NCBI GenBank assembly: GCA_963978545.1
Contig: OZ021730.1
Coordinates: forward strand, 8,005,796 to 8,069,795
Length of the DNA: 64,000 bases
Source of the DNA: Linyphia triangularis
Lineage: Eukaryota > Arthropoda > Arachnida > Araneae > Linyphiidae
Direction: 5' to 3'
A program made the translations under genes and the position numbers. Below, piece after piece: positions 51,019-62,309 of the stretch. The notes below the pieces were generated by a model, which had not been told where the DNA came from, did no database searches, and saw nothing but the letters and a program-made list of their open reading frames with translations. Numbering within the stretch: position 1 is the stretch's first letter; every line of letters starts with the position of its first letter.

Positions 51019-52373
51019 AACTGCAATGCAATGCGTGTAAATACTCTTTTGCATTTAACACATCTAATAAACTTCAGGACGAGCCTAGTATGTTTGCGGT
51101 GAATACACAATATGTGTATGCACTTCGCTGCATTGGGAAAGGTGCTGAAGCCAGAAGGGTATTTAACGGCATCATGAATTTGCCGAATCCTCCAACTAGG
51201 TTTGCCAAATACACGTCCAAACTTCTAACACCTGTGAAAGAGATCAGCGAGGAGGTTATGGCAGATGCCGTTAAAGATGCCATGTTAGAAAACAACGGCT
51301 GTAATAATCTTGCCGTGGAAGTAGATGGAACGTGGCAAAAAAAGGGTTATACATCGTTAAATGTCATTGTAAGTATCCCCAGTGTGGATACTGCACGTGT
51401 AAAACTAGAATCCATTCTGGTAATTGCAAACAAAACTTTCAAGGCATCAGTGGTATGATGGAAGTGAATGGAGCGCTTGCAATGTTTAAACGCTCGTTTA
51501 ACAAACATAGTGTACATTACATAAAATATTTGGGCAACGGAGACTCTAAAGCTTTTGGAACAGTTTTAAAGGACTGTGTATATGGTGAAGAGTATCCAAT
51601 TGAAAAGTTGGAGTGCATCGGGCACGTCCACAAACGTATGGGCTCGAGGTTGCGAAAACTGAAATTGTAAATGAAAGGTAAATTACTTTGACGGAAAACG
51701 CCTTTCTGGTAAAAAGACTCACTGATGCCCAAATTGAACTCATTCAATCATACTATGGACTCGCCATTCACCGAAATCTGCATAGTATTACAGATATGAA
51801 GCAGGCAGTATGGGCAATTTTTCCTCACAAAGTGTCGCCCGACGAAATTCCTCAACATGATTTCTGTCCCACTGGAGAGGATTCCTGCCGTAAATTCAAC
51901 AAATATGTTGCCAAAAATGAAATTCATTGCCATAAGAACCGCCCTCCAGCAGCCGTTGTTGAATCTATGCGTCCTATTTTCAGAGACCTTGCGCATCCAG
52001 ATCTTTTGCAAAAACGTCTCCATGGCAATACACAAAATCAGAAAGAGTCTGAACAATGTTATTTGGACAAGAGTCCCAAAATCAACTTTTGTCCATATAG
52101 AAACTCTCTTTAGGAGCATATGATGCTGTGGCATGTTTTAATGTAGGCAACACTGCCAGACTAAAAGTTCTAGAAAAACTCTCCATAAGCCCAGGTGACT
52201 ATGCAATTTCAGCAATGAAACGGCTTGATCACGAACAACTTCTGAGGGCAAAATATGCTCTCTCTCAGCAAACCAAGGAGAAAAGGAAGGAAAATAGACT
52301 AAAAAGGAAACGACAACAAGATAAGTTAGAAGAAAACCCCCAAAATGATATCTATGTTGCTGGACAGTTTTAA
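51019..52373 (+). pseudogene. Mutator-like transposase remnant 2, nearly complete
   Basis: Reads ELQCNACKYSFAFNTSNKLQ, YVYALRCIGKGAEARRVFNG, VKEISEEVMADAVKDAMLEN and LAVEVDGTWQKKGYTSLNVI (first catalytic Asp in VDGTWQ). After a phase change come GISGMMEVNGALAMFKRSFN, HYIKYLGNGDSKAFGTVLKD and KLECIGHVHKRMGSRLRKLK; then LTDAQIELIQSYYGLAIHRN and HDFCPTGEDSCRKFNKYV; the Lys/Arg-rich C-terminus ends GQF. Co-linear with remnants 1 and 3 but diverged. At least three frameshifts. The element probably ends at GAGTCCCC-TTAA (52785-52796). Confidence 0.75.
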
Positions 52374-52796
52374 TGAGGCAAGTGTTTTTACTTTAAATGT
52401 GTTTTTCTCAAAACATGTAATTTTGAACTTCGATGTACCTTTTCCAAATAACTACTACACTTATACAGATATTTTTTTTACTAAGTTGTAGTAAATATCA
52501 TATAGATTAATCTGAGGTTAAATTTTTTTCCATTTTTGGCATACTTATTTTGTAAAGTACAGATACAACATTAAAAAAGTGGATATTTAGGTTATTTTTG
52601 GGATGTTTGTTTAAAATTTTTTTAATAAGGTTTCTAATCATTATTTTCCCAAATCCTAACATCGGATTACTATACAATACTTGCTTAATGTACATAAAAA
52701 AAATTTAAGCACTTACGTTAAGTACTTTACAAGAAAAGGTACGTCGCGTTTGACCAATTTAACATTGCACGTATACAGGTTACTGAGTCCCCTTAA
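52374..52796. other. 3' non-coding part and right terminus of Mutator-domain element 2
   Basis: AT-rich, ending ACTGAGTCCCCTTAA. Read inward this terminus is TTAAGGGGACTCAGT, similar in form to TTAAGGGGGCACAGG of element 1. The left terminus was not found. Confidence 0.5.
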
Positions 52797-53100
52797 CATC
52801 TGAATTCACCATTCAGTGTGAACATTGTGGAGAAATATTCTCTCAAAACTCACCCTATATTCAAAATAGAAAACTCAGTGAAATAAATCGCAGGTTTATC
52901 CATGCAGTGCGATTACTTGGGTTAGGTCATGCATGTATGAAGAATTTTTGTTCCACAATGGATTTGCTCAAGCCTGTAAGTAAGATGGGCTTACAGTAAA
53001 ATTCTAGAAAAAAATTAAATGAGCTAGTACTGAAGTTGCAGATGAATCAATGCTGAGAGCTGCAAGAGAAGAACTTGCTTCCACAGACGAAAAACATGGG
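52797..53100 (+). pseudogene. Mutator-like transposase remnant 3, N-terminal piece
   Basis: SEFTIQCEHCGEIFSQNSPY, INRRFIHAVRLLGLGHACMK and LKPVSKMG, then stops and phase changes and ADESMLRAAREELASTDEKH, where a LINE (53101-56022) interrupts. The paired cysteines (CEHC) and the order match remnants 1 and 2. Continues at 56023 and, after more insertion, at 57935. Confidence 0.62.
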
Positions 53101-53534
53101 TTGATTGGTTGATATAAGTTTAACGGCGAAAGGGCAACACGGGGGGCCATACTGCGCCAACCAATCGTTAATCAATTTTAAAATGGATTTAAAAAGGTTT
53201 CAGTGATTGTTTAAAAAATCAGGAATAACAAAAACGTATTCAAATCAAGTGATAAAATCCAATGTCTTGTAAGAAATTAAAAAGATTTTTATGAGGTGAA
53301 TTTAAAATGTTAAATAGTAAAGGGTGATAAGATTTAAAATGTCTCTAACAGTATTAAAACGCGGATATTCATTTAAAATGTGGAGAACAGAAAATACAAC
53401 CCCACATGGAGGGGGGGGGGGTACTGTTATTTTTATTTTACCTATTGTAGTTGCAGAGAGAATATATTGAGATTGTCTTTTGTTTCCTTATCCCCTTTCG
53501 GATAAAAAAAATTTGCCCAACTCGACAGACTTGG

Positions 53535-53708
53535 TTGGTTGTTTTCAGATTAACTGGCGCCGTCAGCAACACGAGGGCTATAATGCGCCGAAAAATTCGT
53601 CATTAGACAAGCCAACATACATTTACAAATACTCATGCCTAACACGGGACTCGAACCCGCAACCATTAGAAGCTAGCACGCTAACCACTGTACCATTTGG
53701 TCGGCCGC
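53535..53708 (-). mobile_element. tRNA-derived SINE, full length with small deletion
   Basis: Minus orientation. About 10 bp are missing between B-box and head (CGCAACC|ATTAGAAGC). TSD CAGACTTGG at 53526-53534 and 53709-53717. Confidence 0.9.
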
Positions 53709-54190
53709 CAGACTTGGAGTGTACAATGAGGAATGATGGTTCGTTAAAGATGGCTGGGTTTTTTTTTTTTTTGTATTACTGATGTGTTCTAATTAGAGGG
53801 ATCATTTGGCAGTTTTGCTTGTGAGGCCTCCCGTGGGGCACAAAGGTAGAAGAGCAGCCATAGTATTGTTAAGAATAATTCAACTTACACCCCCATCCAC
53901 CACAGAGCCAAACAAGGGTAGCAGCCACTGAGCACGCTAAGGGATAGTACGCCGAGGTCGTTCTGGGCGGTCAGGGTGTGGCTTCCCAAGGCCAACCACC
54001 CTTAGGCACCGTGACCAACCCAGTCCTTACCCTTGAACAGTCAGCAACCCTGAGTCAGCAACTCTGTTACTGCCAGCCGATTGACAGAGTCGGGGCCCAC
54101 TCAACCTCCCGTTTCGGTCGAAGCGTGGGCCAAAGGGAACACAGCAGCCCTCCCAGGAAACTAATAGCCTGTCCTGATATGGGACACCAC

Positions 54191-54368
54191 GGTTGGTTGG
54201 TTGTATTCAGATTATCTGGCGCCGTCAGCAACACGAGGGCTATTATGCGCCGAAACATTCGTCATTAGACAAGCCAACATACATTTACAAACACCCATGC
54301 CAAACACGGGACTCGAACCCGCAACCTCGCGGTCTAGAAGCTAGCACGCTAACCACTATACCGTTTGG
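54191..54368 (-). mobile_element. tRNA-derived SINE, full length
   Basis: Minus orientation. TSD TATGGGACACCAC at 54178-54190 and 54369-54381. The equivalent site in the 49.1-kb copy lacks it. Confidence 0.92.
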
Positions 54369-56022
54369 TATGGGACACCACAGGATCCCATTTTCCTGCC
54401 TTACGGGTCACCGCAAACGTGCAGGCCATTGAATTGACAAAGTAAAGTAATTGTAACCACAAAAATATTTGAAAAGTGAAACTCAGACAGAAGCAAGCTA
54501 ATCAACTACAAAACAAACTGATATCAACTAAATCAAACAAGTAAAGAAACTTACATTTTTTTTATTTTTTTCCTTTTCTCCCCTTTCTTTTTTCCCAGGA
54601 AGTAATGCAATTTAATGTAAAAAAAATAAATTATTCAATGTAACATTGGTACCGCGCTTGATAATTTACTTCTCTTTAGAATAGTCCTTAGTTTGCATTT
54701 CAGTAATTCGTGTTCAGCATGACTTGGTCGTATGCTAACAAATGAATTTATATTTCAGCTAATCAATCATGAAAATTATTTTCAGAATATCTTTACTTTT
54801 CAAATATTTCCATTTGTTAATGTACAATTTAAAATGAAAGAATAGCCTACTTAAAATAATGAAAAGAGAATTAATGTTTTTAGAAAAAACTACATATTTT
54901 TGCCCTCACATCTCTAAAGTCTGTTTATTTGACCAATTAGAGAAAGAAAATTTAAAGTGGGACGTTAAACAGGAGAAGGAGCGTAGTAATGCATTTAAAA
55001 GAGCATACCTGTGAGAATATCAATTCTTACTTTACTTTGTTACTTACACATATTTCATTACAACTGCTAAATTTTAATTTTTAAACTAGATTTAGTTCTA
55101 TCTTTTAAGTACAAAAATATAGCGAAAAAACAAAGAGTCTGCAACTGTTGTAACCCCTTTATATATCGAGCGATATGATAAAATGTAAAAAAAAAAAAAA
55201 AAAACATATGCTCTTTATAAAGTAACTTAGAAGCAAAAGTATGTACAATAATAGAAGTTAATAATTTAAATAATAAAGACAAAAGCTCCATTTACCATTT
55301 AAATCCAAGTACATACACGTTAATTTATTGTAAACACTTCATTATCTCGCGAAGAATATGTCTAATGTCAGCCGCATCTAGTGAATACATTTGGGAAAAT
55401 ATAAATTAATGGCAATGTATATGTACCAGGAAACACTAACAATACTTCTTATTTAGGCATAGTAAACGCACATTCTCTTGGATAAAATGATTAATTAATC
55501 GCAATTTTGTTTAAAAAAAAAAACTCAGGATAAAAAAAAAATCTGTGTAACCAGCAAGCCGAAAAAAAGAACCTCTTATGCGCTACAAATGGCACGCTTA
55601 ATTATTTTTAGCATAGGTTGATTTAAAAGAAATGTCAATTTATGAAATTTTACTTTTGAATCATAAAAATGTATTATGTACATTTTGCTAAACATTCTTA
55701 CTTTAGTATTTATAAAGTAAAGAAAGGTTTTTTGACTTATATGTAGATTATTAGAAAATTAACTAATCAAATTTCTTGGCCAAAAAGTAGCCTAAATCAA
55801 AAGAAACATATCATCCATCGTTGTTATAGTCACCCTCACCTGCGACACGCTTAATACATCAATTTTGTTAAAGAGAAAGAATACAAACGAGAAATAAGAA
55901 AAATAAAATGGAAGGTATAGCAAAGGTAGGGCCTAGCAAAAAAAGGAAAGAAAATGCTAGGCCCAGCTAGGGTACTACGGGTTCGCCAAACCCGTACTCA
56001 CAAGACGTGAGCCCCCGAGAGG

Positions 56023-56310
56023 CGATGAACATGGGATACATATATGCCAGTAGCGATGGCATGTGGCAGACGCGATGACATACTTCTTGTATTGGAGTGT
56101 GTAGTATTATTGTGGGCGTTACTGGTGAAATCATCGATGACGAGGACCTTTCCCCATATTGCAGAGGATGTTCTAAATGGAAAAGGCCCACGAAAAGAGC
56201 AATTGAAGAAGTGTGTGAAAAATCATATTGGTTCATTGGAAGTGTTTGGAATCAAGCGCATCTTTGGGTGGAGACTGTTATGACTGAAAATTCAATTGTT
56301 AATTTCTAGC
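56023..56310 (+). pseudogene. Mutator-like transposase remnant 3, middle piece
   Basis: After the LINE: DEHGIHICQ, ASSDGMWQTR (matching the DGTWQ block), a stop in place of the following Gly, then HTSCIGVCSIIVGVTGEIID and LSPYCRGCSKWKRPTKRAIE, with a parallel frame NHIGSLEVFGIKRIFG giving the next block. Two phase changes. It breaks off at about 56300. Confidence 0.6.
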
Positions 56311-57000
56311 TTAAACTTAAAAGTCAATTCTTAATTGGATCTAACAGCTTAAAATTCATCTCTTAAACTTTAAAAAGGACTTTATTCTTTCTGTTCTAGA
56401 GTTAATTCACCTTTGATGGCGATCTTTTTACTTTTTTCCCATTTTTAGAGTCATATCTTTTCCCATTTGCTTCAAAAATTTAATCTTTCTAAGTTTTTGT
56501 TTACCTCGTAGTATTCATTTAAAACATCGTATTTAATTATTTTTTCGGTGCCTGAACGTGTTACAGGTATGCCGAGGTGTTAGCGTTTTTAATTTTCACA
56601 ATGCCATCAATTGGAGGCCGATGGGGTTGTTTTAGTTCAACGAGAGGTTGTTATTTTTTTGAGAATTCGCGGTAGTAGCCGTTTTGTTATCTTTTCTTGG
56701 CGTAATTTGTGAACGACGCCGTGTATTCCTGGGCCACAAACGTCAGTCCTTTGAACCGGTTCACCTCTGTTTTTGAGAAAAGAGCTGATGCAATAACCCG
56801 ATTCCCGACGTCTGATTGGTCGGGCAATCGCCGTGAAGGGGAAAGAACGTTGCCGTGGACAGTCACTCTTGGTTTTGCTGCCGATCAGATAAGTCGCAAA
56901 GGAGTGCGGATCACTATGCATGAGAATGTGCCGCGAAGTCAGCCATGCCTCGGGGAGTGGTTTCTCTCCATCTATAAAACTGATGCCTCACCTTAACTAA
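56311..57000. other. Unassigned insertion, part 1
   Basis: Separates two parts of Mutator-like remnant 3. GC content rises at 56700-57000. ORFs on both strands (56709-56996 plus, 56637-56921 minus) have no motif I recognise. Could belong to an unidentified retroelement or DNA element. Confidence 0.4.
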
Positions 57001-57370
57001 AGTACCAAACCCTCCGAAGGATGATTCCAGTAACTTGACCAGGGCACCACCTCATCCAAGATGGTTGCCTACATAGCATCTTCCTCTATACCCATGTCCG
57101 CCATTGAAGGCACCCAGCCACCAGCAACTCTCTGACCACTTTCCATCCTCCCGGATTCCATCCCGACGGTCCCCTTGAGACCTGAGGTGACCCATCTTAA
57201 AGTACCAAACCCTCCGAAGGATGATTCCAGTATCCTGACCTGTCCAGAGCACCACCTCATCCAAGATGGTTGCCTACATCCCATCTTCATCTATACCCAT
57301 GTCCCGCCATTGAAGGCACCCAGCCACCGGCAACTCTCTGACCACTTTCCATCCTCCCGGATTCCAGCCC
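57001..57370. repeat. Two-unit tandem repeat, 200-bp period
   Basis: AGTACCAAACCCTCCGAAGG begins at 57001 and again at 57201. The units (57001-57164 and 57201-57370) are near-identical, with short indels, and are joined by a spacer. No coding evidence. Confidence 0.85.
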
Positions 57371-57934
57371 TTTAAGGAACTGGTTTAGTTTCATACAGGT
57401 AGTCTGTTTAACCAAAACAACAGACTCGTGTAATTTCTTTATTTTCTTTTGATGAAATTAATTTATATCAGAACGGCCAGGGCTCTCTTCCATTAGGAAT
57501 TTAAGACAGGATTTATTTATCCGGTTAATTTTAATTTGGTAGTTTTAATTGTTTTATTTAATTCGAGTTTTTGAAAACAACCTCTCCTGAGCGAAGGACA
57601 ACCCCTTTGCCCTCTTGGGTATTTCATTTGAATCCTTGTTTAATGTTCATCTTGTTGTTGAGTTGTGTAACTGTTTCATGAATAAGAGATGTCTAATAAC
57701 TTTAATATTTTTAGTGATTAATAAATTACATTTTTTTATTTGGTAAAAACAGTGGTGTTTTCTTGAACTTTTAGTTAGGTAATTATTGTGTTTATGTGTT
57801 GAAGAGTCTAAAACTTACCATTTTAGGTACGAGGTCGTTAAGTAGCTATCATTCTCTAAAAATTTTAAGTGGTAATAAAACACTACGACAAGACACTTCC
57901 ACATTCCGCGAGCTAAAAGAAACAACCCATATAT
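57371..57934. other. Unassigned insertion, part 2
   Basis: AT-rich, no recognised motif. Confidence 0.4.
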
Positions 57935-58003
57935 GGCGATACTTCAATCGAAAAGGTTGAATGTGTGGGACACGTTCCGAAACGGATAGGCACCCGCCAA
58001 AGA
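57935..58003 (+). pseudogene. Mutator-like transposase remnant 3, C-terminal piece
   Basis: Reads GDTSIEKVECVGHVPKRIGT and RQRKL, equivalent to KLECIGHVHKRMGSRLRKLK of remnant 2 (51607-51666). It is cut at 58003 by LINE sequence. Confidence 0.65.
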
Positions 58004-58195
58004 AAGTTAAACTAGGACCATGCTGCGCCAAATAGTAGTACATTTTCTAAAAATTAAGAATCCTTACAATATTGGAATGAAAAAATTGAGCTATTAAAAT
58101 TGTTAAAATGGCTAACATTTTAAATCAGACGAGGCTTTTGTAAAAGAAGCCTTTCATGGATTCGTAAAAGCATATAAATTTGGAATACCCGCATC
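58004..58195 (-). mobile_element. LINE 3'UTR fragment
   Basis: AAACTAGGACCATGCTGCGC then CAAATAGTAGTACATTTTCT matches the 3'UTR of LINE B (15565-15600) and continues with its AT-rich 3'UTR. It enters the module partway, so the outermost 3' tail is missing. Confidence 0.65.
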
Positions 58196-58419
58196 CCTGA
58201 TCAAATGCCTTTTGACATTTTTTTCTCTTTTTTTTTTTGTGTGCCTGTTTATCTCACTTTACTAGCCGATTGTGACTAGACTACATATTTTTTCTTTTCG
58301 TGATTCTCCGCATTTTCTAAATCTTCATATCATATGGCCAACAACTTTGACTTGTACAATCGCTCTGTGCGTCGCGATGCTTCCACGATGAGACCTCATC
58401 ATTTCAAAATAGACTATCT
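58196..58419. other. Unassigned sequence
   Basis: No recognised feature. Confidence 0.4.
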
Positions 58420-58761
58420 TTGGATGGTCGGATTTGTGGGCTACATTTCCCCCTGGAAATGGCCGATTCCTTGGCGCGGAGAGGCGAAGCCTCATTCGAT
58501 CCCGTGAGTCCAAGAATCGCGATGTTCAGCAACAGCCTAACCTTGCGTTGCCGCGTTAATCGCAGAAACTTCGACGGATCACGCAATCTCACGAATCGTC
58601 GCCCCCCGGCGTATGAGGAAGTGTGTACGGATGCTTTTCCTCATTCCGAGCTGGGCGACGGCGAAACGAACCGATCACATATACTTCCAGTGATTCATCC
58701 GCCTTCCAAACTTTGGACAATGAGGACGGCGCTGAAGAAGTTTGTTGACCTCAACAGATAG
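58420..58761 (+). pseudogene. Unidentified ORF, possible RNase H scrap
   Basis: 113-codon frame with higher GC than its surroundings. LEMADSLARRGEA looks like the end of a retroelement RNase H (GNE.ADSLAR.G), and another frame upstream gives WMVGFVGYIS, reminiscent of W.P.HVGI. If real, it is a frameshifted remnant of a third retroelement type. Weak evidence. Confidence 0.25.
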
Positions 58762-59351
58762 TATATTATTTCGGTTTAAGTTTATTTGGTGTAGGTGAGG
58801 TTTACAATCAGATCAGTTATTAAATCTTTTATGTTGTTATTAATCCTTACGTTCCTTTATCTTTTCAGTGAGAAAATATGGATGGTTGTGTATGGAAGGT
58901 TGTCGGCTTGTATGGTGGTTTTACCAAGTCTTCTCTCATTCGACACCCCAAATATTGTTACAAATTATACTAGTTAATGTTCACTAGTAAATTTTTTGCC
59001 GAGAACGGGCCACTATACTTTTTAGCTTGCGATTTTTTTTTTAATCTTTGAGTAGTAGCGGAGTGCGTGATCTGTTCTAAAGGAAGCAGTATGGTTTTAT
59101 TGTTAAAGAAGATGGAACGTTGTATAAAGTTTTTTAAATTTATCCAGAGTTGCACCATCTAAACTTTTAATGTTAAAAAAGAACTTGTCAAAAAGTTCTG
59201 AAATTTAAGCGAGAAGCAACGAAACTAAGACCTTTAAGTCAGGCCAAGAGGAAGCAGGCTTTGTTCAGTGCTGAGAGCATTTTACCAAATTGATATTTCT
59301 CAATGATCACGCCAACATACCAAAAAAGTACCATATTTATACGAGTGGTAG
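58762..59351. other. AT-rich unassigned sequence
   Basis: No supported gene; short frames on both strands without motifs. Confidence 0.5.
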
Positions 59352-59365
59352 TGTTAATTTTTGTT

Positions 59366-59539
59366 GGTTGGTTGTTTTTAGATTATCTGGCGCCGTCAGC
59401 AACACGAAGGCTAATGCGTCGAAACATTCATCATTAGACAAGCTAACATACATTTACAAACACCCATGCCTAACAAGGGACTCGCACCCGCAACCTCGCG
59501 GTCTAGAAGCTAGCACGCTAACCACTATACCGTTTGGTC
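59366..59539 (-). mobile_element. tRNA-derived SINE, full length
   Basis: Minus orientation. TSD TGTTAATTTTTGTT at 59352-59365 and 59540-59553. Confidence 0.93.
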
Positions 59540-59553
59540 TGTTAATTTTTGTT

Positions 59554-59989
59554 ATTTCCCTTTTAAGATTCTAGGTATTGTTTCATAAATATTTTTATCG
59601 AACCCAACACACTATTTTGTTTTGATAGGGTGTACGTCAGGTATATAATTATTAAATCCTTGGTTTTGATATTTTTTTTAAAAAATAGGGACGGTTGTGT
59701 ATGTATACTATTAAAATTATCAAGAGTTGTACCACGTAAATTTTGTATACCAACATACCTTGTATTCTTGAAGACAATACTTTCAAATATAGCCCACTTC
59801 TCCCTAAAAAAATCGCTCGGAAGACATTTCTCTTAACGTAAATCTTTATATAACGATGTTTTGGAACAGTATAATTCTCATGCAGTTCTTGTGCCAAAAT
59901 CTTCCCAGTACAACCGACATACTTTACAAAGTAGACATAGTCTTCTAATTGCTAAAATCCCATGTTCTTAGCTGAAAAAATAGCCAAAA
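59554..59989. other. AT-rich unassigned sequence
   Basis: Short frames on both strands (59630-59836 plus, 59652-59897 minus) without recognised motifs. Confidence 0.5.
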
Positions 59990-60003
59990 CATTTTCTGTT
60001 TGG

Positions 60004-60180
60004 TTGGTTGTATTCAGATTATCTGGCGCCGTCAGCAACACGAGGGCTATAATGCGCCGAAACATTTCGTCATTTAACAAACCAACATACATTTACAAAC
60101 ATCCATGCCAACACGGGACTCGAACCCGCAACCTCGCGGTCTAGAAGCCAGCACGCTAACCACTATACCGTTTGGTCGGC
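60004..60180 (-). mobile_element. tRNA-derived SINE, full length
   Basis: Minus orientation. TSD CATTTTCTGTTTGG at 59990-60003 and 60181-60194. Confidence 0.93.
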
Positions 60181-60194
60181 CATTTTCTGTTTGG

Positions 60195-60515
60195 AATCTC
60201 AATGCAAGGTCTACTTGAAATTACCATTCCGACTAGGAAAGACAATCACCCTATCTTTCTATATCTTTATGGTTAATTTTTTAACCCAATTCTTAGCGGT
60301 TTTTTTTTTAAACGAGTTCTGGAACAAATTGAACATGGTAATACTGATTACCAGATATATCTTCAGCATATAGCAGTCTCATGCCATCCATCTCTATCGG
60401 CTAGGTGAAGAAGAGAAAGCTGAAACGGAAACCGCTCTCCTTGACCTTTCCCGTGGCAGACTATATATAGTAAGCGAATTGTGGTCGCAGCTGTTGTAGT
60501 TTTCTGTTAACTTAA
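60195..60515. other. Unassigned sequence
   Basis: No recognised feature. Confidence 0.45.
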
Positions 60516-60597
60516 CGACCAAACGGTATAGTGGTTAGCATATTAGCTTCTAGACCGCGAGGTTGCGGGTTCGAGTTCCGTGTAAGGCATGGGTGTT
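60516..60597 (+). mobile_element. SINE tRNA-like head only
   Basis: Plus orientation: GACCAAACGGTATAGTGG, A-box region, B-box GGTTCGAGTTCC and GCATGGGTGTT, then unrelated sequence. The 3' module is missing, so this is not an ordinary 5'-truncated copy. Confidence 0.8.
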
Positions 60598-61028
60598 GTT
60601 CTCCATGGTGGAGAAAATTCCGCTAGTCCTCCAGTGCTTGCGGATTCGTTTATGAGAAAGAAAAGCAAGTCTGAAACCATTGGCAGTATTTTAGAAAAAA
60701 ATGCATCTGCTTTGGAGCTTTTCTCAAATCAATGTTCGAAGGTTGGTTGGTTGTTATCAGATTATCTGGCGCCGTCAGCAACACGAGGACTATAATGCGC
60801 CGAAACATTCGTCATTTGACAAGCCAACATACATTTACAAACACCCATGCCTTACACGGGACTCGAATCCGAAACTTCGCGGTCTAGAAGCTAGCACGCT
60901 AACCACTATACCATTGGGTCGGCTCAATGTTCGAAGGAGAATGCCTACCAATTATTCAATATGCACATTGGCGAAAGGTTGAAAAGTAAAGAAAAAGTTT
61001 TGCAGCACAGAGCGATACATAGCAATTA
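60598..61028 (+). pseudogene. Unidentified coding fragment split by a SINE
   Basis: The frame reads ADSFMRKKSKSETIGSILEK and NASALELFSNQCSK, then continues after the SINE as ENAYQLFNMHIGERLKSKEK and VLQHRAIHSN-stop. The join across the TSD is in frame, which supports an old coding sequence. It resembles the C-terminal coiled region of small arthropod DNA-binding proteins but no family is assigned. Confidence 0.4.
60743..60922 (-). mobile_element. tRNA-derived SINE, full length
   Basis: Minus orientation. TSD TCAATGTTCGAAGG at 60729-60742 and 60923-60936, perfect. Confidence 0.93.
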
Positions 61029-61585
61029 AGTGAAGTAATGTTCAGTTCTGAGCAAGAGGCGGAACTCGAAATTTAAAATGAAAATAAATTTATTTATACT
61101 TTTAATATTGTTATGATCAGGTAACTTTTGAGTGATTCTACTTATCGAGTGAAACAAACTAAGTAAATTTGGAAAGATTGACTTAGTTTCTAAGACAGAT
61201 TCTGGCACAAAGAACTTTTTAATGTATATTAAACCAATACTGTAGTAATTTTCTGATGAAGTTAGACCTAGTGATCTTCACAGTGGCAGCTCTCTAGACC
61301 ATTCAAGTATGTAATCCTGTTGAAGCATGGCTTGAACTTCAATATACCTTTGAGTTTGTCTTGTAAAGCCCTGGTCGGTTATCTACTTACAGAATTTAAC
61401 GAGCACTTATATGAGTGAAGGTAAGGCTGTTTGATTGTACTTATCACGTTTAATGTGTTAATAATAAAGTCAATGTTCTTGAGTTGACAGTAAACATTTA
61501 GCTTAAAAGATTATTTCTAACTTAAGACAACATTTTGAGCTAATTGTGCAACAACGATATCAACTGGAAGATAAGAACTTTACTT
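61029..61585. other. AT-rich unassigned sequence
   Basis: Nothing recognised. Confidence 0.5.
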
Positions 61586-61599
61586 CTCAAAAAGTGTCT

Positions 61600-61775
61600 G
61601 CCGGCCAAACGGTATAGTGGTTAGCGTGCTAGCTTCTAGACCGCAAGGTTGCAAGTTCGAGTCCCGTGTTAGGCATGGGTGTTTGTAAATGTATGTTGGC
61701 TTGTCTAATGACGAATGTTTCGGCGCATTATAGCCCTCGTGTTGCTGACGGTGCCAGATAATCTGAATACAACAA
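61600..61775 (+). mobile_element. tRNA-derived SINE, full length, reference copy
   Basis: Plus orientation. tRNA-like head from 61600, A-box-like TAGTGGTTAGCG 61615-61626, B-box-like AGTTCGAGTCC 61654-61664 (GGTTCGAGTCC in other copies), middle GGTGTTTGTAAATGTATGTT, 3' module from GGCGC (61722). TSD CTCAAAAAGTGTCT at 61586-61599 and 61776-61789. Transcription by RNA polymerase III is expected from the two boxes. Confidence 0.94.
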
Positions 61776-61789
61776 CTCAAAAAGTGTCT

Positions 61790-62309
61790 AAAGCCCTTTT
61801 GGCTGAAATAGTTAGATTTCAAAACCAGCACAGTTTGCTTCAAAGTTTATATTTAGTCTACTTGCATAAATGAAAGTAAGCAAAAGCCTGTTAAACAATC
61901 GAAGTTTAAACATAAGCAAAATATTTTACGAATGCCATATGTTTTGGCTTTTATGCCATGTGACATTACCAAAAATTAGAAACATGTGAGAAATTAACCA
62001 TTCACTAAAGCTCATTGAACATATTTACCAGGAGTCAGCAAAATTTAAGTCTAATGCTTCTGTAGATTCTTTAAAGTATATTAGAATTGTCTATATAGCA
62101 GTGTCTAAGCTGGAAAAAGAAACCTGACTCAAATGAAAGAAAGAGAAAAAGTAAAGAATGACAGTGACAAAAGTTTCTTGCTAATAATAACTCAATACGA
62201 TTCAGTGAATGATCCAGCAACACGCCACCCAGAAGACATAGTAAAAGTCACCATGGATAACAATGAAGGGGGGGATTGCAAGCAACTTGCTTGACATGTC
62301 ACAAGATAA
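61790..62309. other. AT-rich unassigned sequence
   Basis: No gene supported. Confidence 0.5.

Larger units (their letters stand above)
53101..56022 (-). mobile_element. LINE, E-like, internally deleted, long 5'UTR
   Basis: Minus-oriented. 3' end at 53101 (TTGATTGGTTG, TTTAACGGCGAAAGGG); the 3'UTR is joined at about 53410 through a poly-G run to ORF1 sequence (TACTGTTATTTTTATTTTAC as at 26215), so ORF2 is gone. The ORF1 start with CCTCCCGTGGGGCACAAAGG is at 53827-53846, then about 2.2 kb of 5'UTR to 56022. TSD CGAAAAACATGGG (53088-53100) / CGATGAACATGGG (56023-56035), two mismatches. Two SINEs inside. Confidence 0.85.

Noticed and set aside
53406..53420. Poly-G run as a regulatory quadruplex
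   Set aside because: It sits at the internal deletion junction of a dead LINE and is more simply a repair or slippage product.
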